DNA of 64,000 nucleotides, from positions 806,001 to 870,000 of the forward strand of contig NZ_WSUT01000005.1 in the NCBI RefSeq assembly GCF_009789535.1, in the 5' to 3' direction. A program made the position numbers and the translations under genes. Source of the DNA: Sphingomonas carotinifaciens (GTDB lineage: Bacteria > Pseudomonadota > Alphaproteobacteria > Sphingomonadales > Sphingomonadaceae). The notes beneath the pieces were generated by a model that did not search any database, was not told where the DNA came from, and worked only from the letters and a program-made list of their open reading frames with translations. Of this stretch, positions 19,757 to 29,629 are shown piece after piece (position 1 is the first letter of the stretch; every line of letters starts with the position of its first letter).

Positions 19757-21048
19757 TGCGGCTGGATGTGGGCGAGGCGGGGTTCGCGGCGCAGTTCGAG
19801 GCACTGGTCGATGCGCGGCGCGAGGCGGACGCCGATGTGGCGCGCGACGTGGCGACCATCCTGCGCGCGGTGCGCGACGAGGGCGAGGCGGCGGTGGCGG
19901 CGTTCACGCGCAAGCTGGACGGGCACGACCTGGCGGAAACCGGCTGGCGGATCGAGCCGGCGGATTGCCGCGCCGCCTATGAAGGGCTGGAGCCCGAGCT
20001 GCGCGCGGCGCTGGACCTGGCCGCCGCGCGCATCCGCACCTATCACGAAAAGCAGAAGCCCGAGGACAGCGAGTGGGTGGACGAGGCGGGCGTCCGGCTG
20101 GGCGCGCGCTGGCGGCCGGTGGACGCGGCGGGGCTGTACGTGCCCGGCGGGCGGGCGGCCTATCCGTCGTCGCTTCTGATGAACGCGATCCCCGCCAAGG
20201 TGGCCGGCGTCGGGCGTCTGGTGATGACGGTGCCGACGCCCGGGGGGCAGACCAACGCGCTGGTGCTGGCGGCGGCGCATCTGGCGGGCGTGGACGAGGT
20301 GTGGCGGATCGGCGGCGCGCAGGCGATCGGCGCACTGGCGTATGGCGCGGGGCGCATCGCGCGCGTCGATGTGGTGACGGGGCCGGGCAATGCCTGGGTC
20401 GCGGAGGCCAAGCGGCAGGTGTACGGCGTGGTCGGCATCGACATGGTCGCTGGGCCGAGCGAGATCGTGGTGGTGGCCGACGCGAAGAACGACCCCGAAT
20501 GGATCGCGGCCGACCTGCTGAGCCAGGCCGAGCATGACACGGTGACGCAGTCGATCCTGTTCACCGACGATGCGGGCTTCGCCGACAAGGTGGCGGAGGC
20601 GGTGGACCGGCAGATCCCCGAACTGGCGACCGCCACCGTGGCGCGCGCGGCATGGGATGCCAACGGCGCGATCATCGTCGTGCCGACTCTGGACGAGGCG
20701 ATGCCGCTGGTCGATCGGCTGGCGCCCGAGCATCTGCAGATCGCGACCGACGATCCGCAGGCGCTGTTCGACCGGGTGCGCCATGCCGGCAGCGTGTTCC
20801 TGGGCCGCTACACCCCCGAGGCGATCGGCGATTATGTCGCGGGGCCGAACCATGTGCTGCCGACCGGGCGGCGGGCCCGCTTCGCCAGCGGATTGTCGGT
20901 GCTGGATTTCATGAAGCGGACGAGCTTCCTGGGGCTGACCGAGGAATCGCTGAAGGTGCTGGGGCCCGCCACGGTCGCGCTGGCCGAGGCGGAAGGGCTA
21001 CCCGCGCATGCGCGGTCGGTGGCGTTGCGCCTGCGACTGAACCGATAG
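19756..21048 (+). CDS. hisD: Histidinol dehydrogenase
   Basis: This 430-residue NAD- and zinc-dependent enzyme oxidises L-histidinol to L-histidine, the last two steps of the pathway. Visible motifs are GLYVPGGRAAYPSS, the signature region ending VAGPSEIVVVAD, and the zinc/catalytic stretch QAEHDTVTQSIL. The C-terminal part has PEHLQIATDD and GPNHVLPTGRRARF. The length is standard. The ATG shares one base with the hisG stop codon, so the pair is coupled. Confidence 0.97.
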   Translation: MRLDVGEAGFAAQFEALVDARREADADVARDVATILRAVRDEGEAAVAAFTRKLDGHDLAETGWRIEPADCRAAYEGLEPELRAALDLAAARIRTYHEKQKPEDSEWVDEAGVRLGARWRPVDAAGLYVPGGRAAYPSSLLMNAIPAKVAGVGRLVMTVPTPGGQTNALVLAAAHLAGVDEVWRIGGAQAIGALAYGAGRIARVDVVTGPGNAWVAEAKRQVYGVVGIDMVAGPSEIVVVADAKNDPEWIAADLLSQAEHDTVTQSILFTDDAGFADKVAEAVDRQIPELATATVARAAWDANGAIIVVPTLDEAMPLVDRLAPEHLQIATDDPQALFDRVRHAGSVFLGRYTPEAIGDYVAGPNHVLPTGRRARFASGLSVLDFMKRTSFLGLTEESLKVLGPATVALAEAEGLPAHARSVALRLRLNR

Positions 21049-21070
21049 GACAGAGTTTCTAGTCCGACAA

Positions 21071-21100
21071 TTGACGGCACGATCTCCCCGCCTCTAGAGT
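21071..21100 (+). promoter_or_regulatory. Possible promoter upstream of the GH43 gene
   Basis: TTGACG is followed after 18 nt by TAGAGT. It lies 44 nt upstream of the start codon. The -10 match is modest. Confidence 0.35.
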
Positions 21101-21143
21101 GAAATCCTGAGGCGCAACCAGCGCTTGGCGGGAGAGGATCGGC

Positions 21144-22217
21144 ATGGAAACGGGACGTATGGCACGTCGGCTGGCGTGGAGCGCCGGCGTCGCGATGGCA
21201 CTCGGCCTGGGTGCGGTGTCGGTGGCGCAGGATGCGCCGGCACGCGGCGGCGCAGGTCGCTATGTCGATCGGCCGGGGTCGAACCCGATCATCCGCGACC
21301 GCTTCACCGCCGACGTCGCGCCGCTGGTCGTGGGCGACCGGCTGTACCTCTATGCCGGGCGCGACGAGGCCAAGGGCAAGCAGGGCTTCACGATGAACGA
21401 ATGGCTGGCCTATTCGACCACCGACATGAAGCACTGGACGGCGCATGGTGCGATCATGAAGCCGACCGACTTCGCATGGGCCAAGGGCGAGGCCTGGGCG
21501 TCGCAGATGGTGGAGAAGAATGGCAAATTCTACTTCTACGTAACGGTCGAGCATGACGCGACGCATCCCGGCAAGGCGATCGGGGTGGCGGTGGGCGATA
21601 CGCCGCTGGGGCCGTTCAGGGACGCGCGCGGGTCGGCGCTGGTGACGGACAACAAGGCGACATGGCGCGCATGGAGCGACATCGACCCCACCGTGTTCAC
21701 CGACGATGACGGGACGAGCTGGCTGGCCTGGGGCAATTCCAACCTCTACCTCGCCAAGCTGAAGCCCAACATGACCGAACTGGACGGCGAGCCGCGCGAG
21801 TTGAAGGTCACCAATTATCTGGAAGGCCCGTGGCTGCACAAGCGGGGCAAGCTCTATTACCTGACCTACGCGTCGATCAAGGAGCCGGAGCAGAAGAAGG
21901 AGCGCATCTCCTACGCCACCGCGCCCTCGGTCGAGGGGCCGTGGACCTATCGCGGCGAGCTGACCGGCGAGGCGACGAACAGCTTCACCATCCATGCCGG
22001 CATCGCAGCGTTCAAGAACGACTGGTACTTCTTCTATCATGACGGCACGCTGACCATCGACGGTGAGCAGGGTGGCGAGTTCCGTCGATCGGTCGCGGGC
22101 GAGCGGCTGTATTACAATCCCGACGGGACGATCCAGCCGATCAGGCAGACGCGCGAAGGCGTGACGCTGCCCAAGGGCAGGATCGGCACGCCCACGACGA
22201 CGGTGATGGCGAGATAG
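21144..22217 (+). CDS. Secreted glycoside hydrolase family 43 protein
   Basis: This 357-residue protein has an N-terminal signal peptide (MARRLAWSAGVAMALGLGAV, with MARRL at residue 7, cleavage near SVAQ-DA). It has the five-bladed propeller layout of GH43. The likely catalytic base Asp is in RPGSNPIIRDRF. The pKa-modulating Asp is in SDIDPTVFTDDDG, and the acid Glu in NYLEGPWLHKRGKLYYL. It probably cleaves arabinose- or xylose-containing glycans in the periplasm or outside the cell. An RBS (GGGAGAGG) lies upstream. Confidence 0.9.
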   Translation: METGRMARRLAWSAGVAMALGLGAVSVAQDAPARGGAGRYVDRPGSNPIIRDRFTADVAPLVVGDRLYLYAGRDEAKGKQGFTMNEWLAYSTTDMKHWTAHGAIMKPTDFAWAKGEAWASQMVEKNGKFYFYVTVEHDATHPGKAIGVAVGDTPLGPFRDARGSALVTDNKATWRAWSDIDPTVFTDDDGTSWLAWGNSNLYLAKLKPNMTELDGEPRELKVTNYLEGPWLHKRGKLYYLTYASIKEPEQKKERISYATAPSVEGPWTYRGELTGEATNSFTIHAGIAAFKNDWYFFYHDGTLTIDGEQGGEFRRSVAGERLYYNPDGTIQPIRQTREGVTLPKGRIGTPTTTVMAR

Positions 22218-22260
22218 CGGCGGGGTGACGACCGCGCCGCATCGGCGTAAAGGCGCGACG

Positions 22261-22716
22261 ATGAATCGTACCAGCAACCGTACCAAGGAGCGCGCGGCGG
22301 CGCGCTTGGCCGCCGTTCAGGCGCTGTATCAGCACGAGATGGAGGGCACCGCCGTCCCCGTGCTGCTGCATGAATTCCACAATCACCGCATCGGCGCGAC
22401 GATCGAGGATGTCGAATATGCCGAGGCGGATACCGACTTCTTCGACGACATCGTCAAGGGTGTGACCGACCGGGCGGGCGAGATCGACCTGCTGATCGAG
22501 GGCAAGCTGGCCGCGGGCTGGTCGCTGGCGCGGCTGGACAAGCCGATGAAGGCGATCCTGCGGGCCGGTACCTACGAACTGCTGGCGCGCCGCGACGTGC
22601 CGGTGGGGGCCGTCATCAGCGAATATGTCGATGTGGCGCATGCATTCTACGAACGGCGTGAGTCGGGGTTCGTGAACGGCGTGCTGGACGGGATCGCCAA
22701 GACGGTCCGCGCCTGA
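22261..22716 (+). CDS. nusB: Transcription antitermination factor NusB
   Basis: This 151-residue all-helical RNA-binding protein joins NusE (S10), NusA and NusG in rRNA antitermination. The sequence AARLAAVQALYQHEMEG matches the NusB N-terminus. The later segment LDKPMKAILRAGTYELL and the ending SGFVNGVLDGIAKTVR are diagnostic. The ATG at 22261 fits the family; the frame is open 36 nt further upstream. thiL follows 16 nt after the stop codon. Confidence 0.96.
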   Translation: MNRTSNRTKERAAARLAAVQALYQHEMEGTAVPVLLHEFHNHRIGATIEDVEYAEADTDFFDDIVKGVTDRAGEIDLLIEGKLAAGWSLARLDKPMKAILRAGTYELLARRDVPVGAVISEYVDVAHAFYERRESGFVNGVLDGIAKTVRA

Positions 22717-22732
22717 TGCCGCGCCCGCGGCG

Positions 22733-23623
22733 ATGACCGAGGGAGAGTTCATCGCCGCGCTGCGCACGCTGCCGCTGCATCCCGGCGCGCGCGGCCTGAC
22801 CGACGACGGCGCGGTGGTGGATGCGGGCGCGCTGTTCGTGACCACCGACAGCCTGGTCGAGGGGGTGCATTATCTGGCGAGCGACCCGCCGGGCGACGTG
22901 GCGTGGAAGCTGGTCGCCACCAACCTGTCCGACCTGGCCGCCAAGGGCGCCGGTGTCGAGGGGGTGCTGCTCAACTATCCGATCGGCGACGATGCGTGGG
23001 ACCGGGCGTTTCTGGCCGGGTTCGGCGACGCGCTGCGTGCCATGGGCGCGCGGTTGATCGGGGGGGATACCGTTTCGCTGCGCGGTGCCCGCACGCTGAC
23101 CCTGACCGCGCTCGGCAGCGACGCGGCGGCGCCGGTGCGATCGGGGGCGCAGGGCGGCGATGCGCTGTGGGTGACGGGCACGATCGGCGATGCCGGGGCG
23201 GGGCTGACGATCGCGCAAGGGTCGGATGGACCAGCGGAATTGCTGGAGGCCTATCGCCGGCCGGTGCCGCGGCTGGCGGAGGGGCGGGCGCTGGCGCCGG
23301 TCGCGCGGGCGATGATGGACGTGTCCGACGGCCTGCTCATCGATGCAGGCAGGATGGCGGCGGCGAGCGGGGTGGCGGTGACGGTCGACCTGGACGCGGT
23401 GCCGCTGTCGGACGCGTACCGGGCCTGGGGCGGCGATGCAAGGGCCGCAGCGACCTCGGGGGACGATTACGAACTGCTGTTCGCGCTGGCCGGGGGGGCG
23501 GTGCCGCCGGTGGCCGCGACGCGGGTGGGATGGTTCGCGGTGGGCGAGGGCCTGTCGCTGATCGAGCATGGCCGCGCGGTGGCGTTGCCGTCGTCGCTGG
23601 GGTTCGAGCATCGCGGGTCGTGA
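22733..23623 (+). CDS. thiL: Thiamine-monophosphate kinase
   Basis: This 296-residue enzyme phosphorylates thiamine monophosphate to the cofactor thiamine diphosphate. The AIR-synthase-like fold is seen in LTDDGAVVDAG near the start (TDD is the metal-binding motif). Other motifs are LFVTTDSLVEGVHY, the AWKLVATNLSDLAAKGA region, and DVSDGLLIDAGRMA, and TSGDDYELLFAL toward the C-terminus. It is cotranscribed with nusB. Confidence 0.95.
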   Translation: MTEGEFIAALRTLPLHPGARGLTDDGAVVDAGALFVTTDSLVEGVHYLASDPPGDVAWKLVATNLSDLAAKGAGVEGVLLNYPIGDDAWDRAFLAGFGDALRAMGARLIGGDTVSLRGARTLTLTALGSDAAAPVRSGAQGGDALWVTGTIGDAGAGLTIAQGSDGPAELLEAYRRPVPRLAEGRALAPVARAMMDVSDGLLIDAGRMAAASGVAVTVDLDAVPLSDAYRAWGGDARAAATSGDDYELLFALAGGAVPPVAATRVGWFAVGEGLSLIEHGRAVALPSSLGFEHRGS

Positions 23624-23733
23624 TCGGCGGTCGCGACGGACTATCACATGATGATTGCGTTTTGGCTGCGGGTGTTTAGCCTCCCTTCTTATCCGGCAAG
23701 AGACCGGGTTTGGACGAGGGAGGATGCTTCAGC

Positions 23734-25881
23734 ATGACGACCGTCTCCGTGGCCATGATCGGCGGACTGATCGCCGTACTTTATGGTGCCATAACAAGCC
23801 GCCAGTTGCTGGGGTTGTCGCCCGGCGATGCGCGGATGCAGGACATCGCCGCCGCCATCCAGGAAGGGGCCAAGGCCTATCTGGGGCGGCAATATACCAC
23901 CATCGCCATCGTCGGCGTGGCCGTCGCCGTGGTGATGGCGGTGACGCTGGGATGGTTGTCCACCACCGCTTTCGTGATCGGCGCGGTCCTGTCGGGGGTG
24001 GCGGGGTTCGTCGGCATGACGATCTCGGTGCGGGCGAACGTGCGGACGGCGGAGGCGGCGCGGACCAGCCTGCAGGGCGGGCTGACCGCGGCGTTCCGGT
24101 CGGGGGCGGTGACGGGGATGCTGGTCGCGGGGCTGGGCCTGCTGTCGATCGCGGTGCTGTTCTGGTATCTGACCGGGCCGGGCGGGCGCCTGCCGAACGA
24201 TCGGGGGATCGTGGAGGCATTGACCGCGCTGGCGTTCGGCGCGTCGCTGATCTCGATTTTCGCGCGGCTGGGCGGGGGCATCTTCACCAAGGCGGCCGAT
24301 GTCGGCGCGGATCTGGTCGGCAAGGTGGAGGCGGGGATACCCGAGGACGATCCGCGCAACCCGGCGGTGATCGCGGACAATGTGGGCGACAATGTCGGCG
24401 ACTGCGCCGGCATGGCCGCCGACCTGTTCGAGACCTATGTGGTGACGCTGGGCGTGACGATGGTGTCGATCGCGCTGCTGGTGCGCGCCGATCCGGCCGA
24501 GCTGATGCAGTTGATGGGCCTGCCGCTGGTGATCGGCGCGGTGTGCATCGTCACCTCGATCATCGGCACCTATGCGGTGCGGCTGGGGCGGGGCAGCATC
24601 ATGGGGGCGTTATACAAGGGGTTCTGGGCATCGGCTCTGCTGTCGATCCCGGCGCTGTACGTCGCCACGCGCTGGGTGCTGGGCGACCTGTCGGCGATGA
24701 TCGGGGGCGCGGGCTTTCTGGATGCAGGCGCGGATGCGCTGACGCTGGACCCGGACCCCGGCAGCGCGGCGAGCTTCACCGGCATGGACCTGTTCTGGTG
24801 CATGCTGGTCGGGCTGGCGGTGACCGCGCTGATCGTGTGGATCACCGAATATTACACGGGCACCGCCTATCGCCCGGTCAAGTCGATCGCCAAGGCATCG
24901 GAGACGGGGCACGGCACCAACGTGATCCAGGGGCTGGCGATCAGCCTGGAGGCGACCGCGCTGCCGACGCTGGTCATCGTCGTCGCGGTGGTGGTGGCGT
25001 ATCAGCTGGCGGGGATCATCGGCATCGCCTTTGCCGCGACCGCGATGTTGGCGCAGGCGGGGATGGTGGTCGCGCTCGACGCATACGGCCCGGTCACCGA
25101 CAATGCCGGCGGCATTGCCGAGATGGCCGGCCTGCCCGACGAAGTGCGCGAGCGCACCGACGCGCTGGACGCGGTGGGCAATACCACCAAGGCGGTGACC
25201 AAGGGCTATGCGATCGGCTCAGCGGGCCTCGCCGCGCTGGTGCTGTTCGGAGCCTATACCACCGACCTGCGCACCTATTTTCCGGACGTGACGGTCGATT
25301 TCAGCCTGTCCAACCCGTATGTCATCGTCGGATTGCTGCTGGGCGCGCTGCTGCCCTATCTGTTCGGCGCGTTCGGGATGACCGCGGTCGGCCGCGCGGC
25401 GGGCGCGGTGGTGGAGGAGGTGCGCGGCCAGTTCCGCGACAATCCCGGCATCATGGCGGGCACCAGCCGGCCCAATTACGGACGCACCGTCGACCTGGTC
25501 ACCCGCGCCGCGATCCGCGAGATGATCGTGCCCTCGCTGTTGCCCGTGCTGTCGCCGATCGCGGTCTATTTCATCGTGCGGGCGGTGGCGGGGCAGGCGA
25601 ACGGCTTTGCCGCGCTAGGCGCGATGCTGCTGGGCGTAATCGTGTCGGGCCTGTTCGTCGCGCTGTCGATGACGAGCGGCGGGGGCGCGTGGGACAATGC
25701 CAAGAAATATATCGAGGACGGCAATCACGGCGGCAAGGGATCGGAGGCGCACAAGGCGGCGGTGACCGGCGACACGGTGGGCGATCCGTACAAGGACACG
25801 GCGGGGCCGGCGGTCAATCCGATGATCAAGATCACCAACATCGTCGCCCTGCTGCTGCTGGCGGCACTCGCCGGGGGGTGA
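23734..25881 (+). CDS. hppA: Membrane-bound proton-pumping pyrophosphatase
   Basis: This 715-residue integral membrane enzyme has about 16 transmembrane segments and couples pyrophosphate hydrolysis to proton export. The catalytic loop reads [20 protein letters not shown], followed by [21 protein letters not shown] later conserved pair of loops is [16 protein letters not shown] and, near the C-terminus, [36 protein letters not shown] has Lys where potassium-dependent enzymes have Ala, which indicates a potassium-independent proton pump. The ATG at 23734 is preceded by GAGGGAGGA. Confidence 0.97.
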   Translation: MTTVSVAMIGGLIAVLYGAITSRQLLGLSPGDARMQDIAAAIQEGAKAYLGRQYTTIAIVGVAVAVVMAVTLGWLSTTAFVIGAVLSGVAGFVGMTISVRANVRTAEAARTSLQGGLTAAFRSGAVTGMLVAGLGLLSIAVLFWYLTGPGGRLPNDRGIVEALTALAFGASLISIFARLGGGIFTKAADVGADLVGKVEAGIPEDDPRNPAVIADNVGDNVGDCAGMAADLFETYVVTLGVTMVSIALLVRADPAELMQLMGLPLVIGAVCIVTSIIGTYAVRLGRGSIMGALYKGFWASALLSIPALYVATRWVLGDLSAMIGGAGFLDAGADALTLDPDPGSAASFTGMDLFWCMLVGLAVTALIVWITEYYTGTAYRPVKSIAKASETGHGTNVIQGLAISLEATALPTLVIVVAVVVAYQLAGIIGIAFAATAMLAQAGMVVALDAYGPVTDNAGGIAEMAGLPDEVRERTDALDAVGNTTKAVTKGYAIGSAGLAALVLFGAYTTDLRTYFPDVTVDFSLSNPYVIVGLLLGALLPYLFGAFGMTAVGRAAGAVVEEVRGQFRDNPGIMAGTSRPNYGRTVDLVTRAAIREMIVPSLLPVLSPIAVYFIVRAVAGQANGFAALGAMLLGVIVSGLFVALSMTSGGGAWDNAKKYIEDGNHGGKGSEAHKAAVTGDTVGDPYKDTAGPAVNPMIKITNIVALLLLAALAGG

Positions 25882-25973
25882 TGCGGGGCGCCTCTTGCAA
25901 GGGGACGCCGCCTTGATATTCTTCGTGCCTTCGGTGCGGCCCCAGGGGAAGGGGGGTGCCGAAGGGGGGAAAC

Positions 25974-27893
25974 ATGAAGTCTGGAATCTATGCGCTGGCC
26001 CTGTTGCTGACAGGGGCCAGCCCGGTCGTGGAAACGCCGGCGGCGGATAACGCACCCGTGCCGGTCGAGGTGTTCGCCCAGCTGCCGGCGATGGAGGGGC
26101 CAAAATTGTCGCCGGACGGGACGCGTCTCGCCGCCAAGATGGCGATCAGGGGCAAGCAGTATCTGGTCGTCACGCCGCTGGCCGACAATGGCGCGGCAAA
26201 GGCGATGCGCATCGGCGACAAGATGGACGTCAACTGGTGGCGCTGGGTCGGCGACAAGTGGCTGGCGGTCGGCATCGGTACGCAGGACGTGATCTATGGC
26301 GAGGAGGTGTACATCACCCGCCTGCTGGGCGTGCCGGCGGACCTGAGCAGTACGAAGCAGATCGACTGGCCCCGTTCGGGCATCCGCGCCGACGAGGTGC
26401 TGTGGACCGCCAAGGACGGCAGCCCGCGTATCCTGTTCGCCAAGCAGACCGGCATCGAATCGATGGATCAGGTCTATCCGTCGGTGTTCGAGGCGGACCT
26501 GTCGACCGGCCGGGCCAAGCTGGTGGCGGACGGGCAGCGCAACGTGTGGAACTGGTATGCCGACGGGCAGGGCCAGGTGCGGATCGGCTATCGCTACAAT
26601 GACGAAAGCCGCAAGGCGATGCTGCTGTACCGCGACCGCAATGGCGAGCCGTTCCGCACCATCGCGCGTGCCGACCGCAAGCGCGACGAGGGCATGGTGG
26701 TGCCGCTGACCTTTCGCCCCGACGGCTCGGCACTGGCCTTCGACGACAGCGACGGCCATGACGCGCTGTACGAGGTGTCGCTGCCCGACCTGAAGCTGGG
26801 CAAGAAGGTGTATGCCGCGCAGGGCTATGACCTGGACGGCCTGATCGACAATGCGGCCGAGACCGATGCCGACGGCGTCAACGTCACCGACACGTTCGGT
26901 CATACCGTGTGGTTCAATCCGACGTTGAAGCAGATTCAGGACGGCGTGGACAAGGCGGTGGGCGAGCGCCGGGCGCGGATCGTGTCGTGGAACGGCGACC
27001 GCAGCAAATTGCTGGTCGAGGTGGGGCGCCCGTCCCAGGCCGGAGCGCTGTATTACTGGGACACGAGCTATGGCAACATGCAGCGCTATGCGTGGAACAA
27101 CGACACGCTGAAGGGACGCGTGCTGTCGCCGGTGTCGACCGTGCATTACACCGCGCGCGACGGCACGCCGATCGAGGCGGTGCTGACCCTGCCGCGACTG
27201 CGCGCCCACAAGAACCTGCCGCTGATCGTGCTGCCGCATGGCGGGCCGTTCGCGCGCGATGCGGAAGGGTGGGACTGGTGGACGCAATATCTGGCCGAGC
27301 TGGGCTATGCGGTGATCCAGCCCAATTATCGTGGCTCGTCCGGCTATGGCACCGACTTCGCGAAGAAGGGCGAGGGGGAGTGGGGCCTGAAGATGCAGGA
27401 CGATCTGGACGATGCCATCCCCTTTCTGGCCAGGCAGGGCATTGCCGACCCCAAGCGCGTGTGCATGATCGGCGCATCCTATGGCGGCTATGCCGCGATG
27501 CGCGCGGCACAGCGGAACGGCGACCTGTATCGCTGCGCGGTGTCCTATGCCGGGGTGTCGGACCTGGCCGCAATGCAGCGCTATGACGGGCAGTTCCTGT
27601 TCGGCAAGACGCGCGGCGACTGGCTGAAGAAGCAGGCGCCCGATTACCGCGCGGTATCGCCCCGGTTCGGCGCGGCGGGCTTTTCGATCCCGATCCTGCT
27701 GGTGCACGGGCGCGAGGACAAGCGCGTGCCGGTGAAACAGTCGCGGATGATGGCCGATGCTCTGAAGGCGGCGGGCAAGCCGTACGATTATATCGAACAG
27801 CCGCTGGCCGACCATCATTTCACCCGCGGCGAGGACCGGCTGGAATTCCTGAAGGCGATGGCGGCGTTTCTGGCAAAGCATAACCCGGCATGA
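25974..27893 (+). CDS. S9 family prolyl-oligopeptidase-type serine peptidase
   Basis: This 639-residue protein has a signal peptide (MKSGIYALALLLTGASPVVE). An N-terminal beta-propeller of about 370 residues is followed by an alpha/beta-hydrolase domain. Catalytic residues are visible: Ser in MIGASYGGYAAM, Asp in LVHGREDKRVPV and His in LADHHFTRGED. The preceding VIQPNYRGSSGYGT is typical of acylaminoacyl-peptidase and dipeptidyl-peptidase types. It should cleave dipeptides or blocked residues from peptides in the periplasm. The start is chosen at the ATG preceded by GAAGGGGGGA rather than a GTG 18 nt upstream. Confidence 0.93.
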   Translation: MKSGIYALALLLTGASPVVETPAADNAPVPVEVFAQLPAMEGPKLSPDGTRLAAKMAIRGKQYLVVTPLADNGAAKAMRIGDKMDVNWWRWVGDKWLAVGIGTQDVIYGEEVYITRLLGVPADLSSTKQIDWPRSGIRADEVLWTAKDGSPRILFAKQTGIESMDQVYPSVFEADLSTGRAKLVADGQRNVWNWYADGQGQVRIGYRYNDESRKAMLLYRDRNGEPFRTIARADRKRDEGMVVPLTFRPDGSALAFDDSDGHDALYEVSLPDLKLGKKVYAAQGYDLDGLIDNAAETDADGVNVTDTFGHTVWFNPTLKQIQDGVDKAVGERRARIVSWNGDRSKLLVEVGRPSQAGALYYWDTSYGNMQRYAWNNDTLKGRVLSPVSTVHYTARDGTPIEAVLTLPRLRAHKNLPLIVLPHGGPFARDAEGWDWWTQYLAELGYAVIQPNYRGSSGYGTDFAKKGEGEWGLKMQDDLDDAIPFLARQGIADPKRVCMIGASYGGYAAMRAAQRNGDLYRCAVSYAGVSDLAAMQRYDGQFLFGKTRGDWLKKQAPDYRAVSPRFGAAGFSIPILLVHGREDKRVPVKQSRMMADALKAAGKPYDYIEQPLADHHFTRGEDRLEFLKAMAAFLAKHNPA

Positions 27894-27930
27894 CCCGCGG
27901 CACTCCATCGCCGCCGGGCGTTGATCGGGG

Positions 27931-29250
27931 ATGACCGAGACACAAGCCGCCCCGGCCCCGCGCATCGCGCTGCATTATCAGATGCTGATCGGCTTTGCGG
28001 TGGGGCTTGGCGGCGGGCTGCTCGTCAACCTGACCGCCGGCGGCGCGGACTGGGTGGAGACGGTGACGACCTATGTCACCGGACCGCTGGGTCAGGTGTT
28101 CCTGCGCCTGTTGTTCATGCTGGTCATCCCGCTGCTGTTTTCCGCGCTGGTGACGGGTGTCGCGGAGATGGGCGATGTCGCCGCGCTGAAGCGGATCGGG
28201 TTGCGGACATTGGCGGCGACGCTGGTGTTGTCGGCGATTTCGGTGGTGGTGGCACTGGTGCTGGTCAACGTGCTGCGGCCCGGGAGCGGGGTGGATGCGG
28301 AGACGGCACGCGCACTGCTGGCGCAGGCGCAGCAGGGGGCAGGGAGCATCCTGGCGTCGACGCGCGAGCAGCCGGGCGCCGTGGAGCAGGTGCTGGCGAT
28401 CATTCCGTCCAACGTGATCCGCGCCGCGTCGCAGGACGACATATTGGCGCTGATGGTGTTCGCGCTGGCCTTCGGCATCGGGCTGGTGCTGGTCGGCGAG
28501 GAGAAGACGCGGGCGCTGCGCGAGGCGATCGAGGGGATCCTGGCGGTGACGCTGCGGCTGATCGGGCTGGTGATCCGGCTGGCGCCGATCGCGGTGGCGT
28601 GCTTCATGTTCAACCTGGCGGCGCTGTTCGGGCTGGACCTGCTGGTGCGGCTGGGCGCCTATGTCGGCACCGTGCTGCTGGCGCTGGGGTTCCAGTTGAT
28701 CGTCGTCTACGGGCTGGCGGTGTGGCTGGGCGGCGGCATGCGGCCGTGGCGCTTCTTTGCCGGCGTGCAGGAGGCGATGGTGATGGCGTTCGCCACCGCA
28801 TCGTCGAACGCGACGCTGCCCACCTCGCTGAAGGTCGCGGAGGAACAGTTGAAGCTGCCGCGCAAGGTGTCGCGCTTCGTGCTGACCATCGGGGCGACCG
28901 CGAACCAGAACGGTACCGCGATCTTCGAAGGCGTGACGGTGATCTTTCTGGCGCAATTGTTCGGGCACGACCTGTCGCTGGGGCAGCAGGCGATGGTGAT
29001 GGCGGTGTGCATCCTGGGCGGGATCGGCACCGCAGGCGTGCCGGCGGGATCGCTGCCCGTGATCGCGCTGATCCTGGGGATGGTGGGCGTGCCGCCGACC
29101 GCGATCGGCCTGATCCTGGGCGTCGACCGGTTTCTGGACATGTGCCGGTCGATGCTGAACGTGACCGGCGACCTGGCGGTGGCGAGCGTGGTGGCGCATG
29201 GTGTCGCCGGCGGCGGGGGCGGGGCCGGCGGGGCGGCGAAGCCCGCGTGA
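27931..29250 (+). CDS. Dicarboxylate/amino acid:cation symporter (DAACS family)
   Basis: This 439-residue membrane protein has the glutamate/dicarboxylate transporter fold. The serine-rich hairpin region reads ATASSNATLPTSLK (HP1 tip), and the TM7 motif reads GATANQNGTAIFEG. The HP2 region is CILGGIGTAGVPAGSLPVI, and TM8 carries LGVDRFLDMCRSMLNVTGD with the conserved Asp, Arg and Asn. The usual NMDGT of TM7 is NQNGT here, so the sodium-site Asp and Met are replaced. The substrate is likely a dicarboxylate or acidic amino acid. The gene starts 37 nt after the S9 peptidase gene, which could supply amino acids. Confidence 0.92.
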   Translation: MTETQAAPAPRIALHYQMLIGFAVGLGGGLLVNLTAGGADWVETVTTYVTGPLGQVFLRLLFMLVIPLLFSALVTGVAEMGDVAALKRIGLRTLAATLVLSAISVVVALVLVNVLRPGSGVDAETARALLAQAQQGAGSILASTREQPGAVEQVLAIIPSNVIRAASQDDILALMVFALAFGIGLVLVGEEKTRALREAIEGILAVTLRLIGLVIRLAPIAVACFMFNLAALFGLDLLVRLGAYVGTVLLALGFQLIVVYGLAVWLGGGMRPWRFFAGVQEAMVMAFATASSNATLPTSLKVAEEQLKLPRKVSRFVLTIGATANQNGTAIFEGVTVIFLAQLFGHDLSLGQQAMVMAVCILGGIGTAGVPAGSLPVIALILGMVGVPPTAIGLILGVDRFLDMCRSMLNVTGDLAVASVVAHGVAGGGGGAGGAAKPA

Positions 29251-29384
29251 CTTGCCGGCCCGAGATGCGCTACCCATATGGGTCGCATCCCCGTAACCTT
29301 GCGTGCCTTTCTTTTCGGGCCTTTCTCGGCTAAGGCGGCGCGCCGTTGCGGCGAACCCTTTTTACGACCAGTTGAGGTAGCTTT

Positions 29385-29603
29385 TTGGCCAAGGAAGAAC
29401 TGCTCGAGATGCGTGGCCGCGTGGTGGAGCTTCTCCCCAACGCGATGTTCCGCGTGCAGCTCGAGAATGACCACGAGATTCTGGGACACACCGCAGGCAA
29501 GATGCGCAAGAACCGCATCCGCGTGCTGGTCGGCGACGAGGTGCTCGTCGAGCTGACCCCGTACGACCTGACCAAGGGCCGGATCACATATCGCTTCAAG
29601 TGA
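29385..29603 (+). CDS. infA: Translation initiation factor IF-1
   Basis: This 72-residue S1/OB-fold protein binds the ribosomal A site during initiation. The sequence [19 protein letters not shown] and the ending [16 protein letters not shown] are characteristic. The start codon is TTG; no ATG or GTG in frame would give the normal N-terminus, and GAGGTAGC lies upstream. maf begins 26 nt after the stop codon. Confidence 0.97.
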
Positions 29604-29629
29604 TGGGTGATGTTGGCGGCGAGGTCATC

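Noticed and set aside
23655..25916. A 753-codon plus-strand frame over hppA
   Set aside because: It is a shifted frame of hppA, which has all the pyrophosphatase motifs in the real frame.
25725..29277. Two long minus-strand frames opposite the S9 peptidase and symporter genes
   Set aside because: Composition-driven antisense frames (His/Arg/Gln-rich); both coding strands are firmly assigned.
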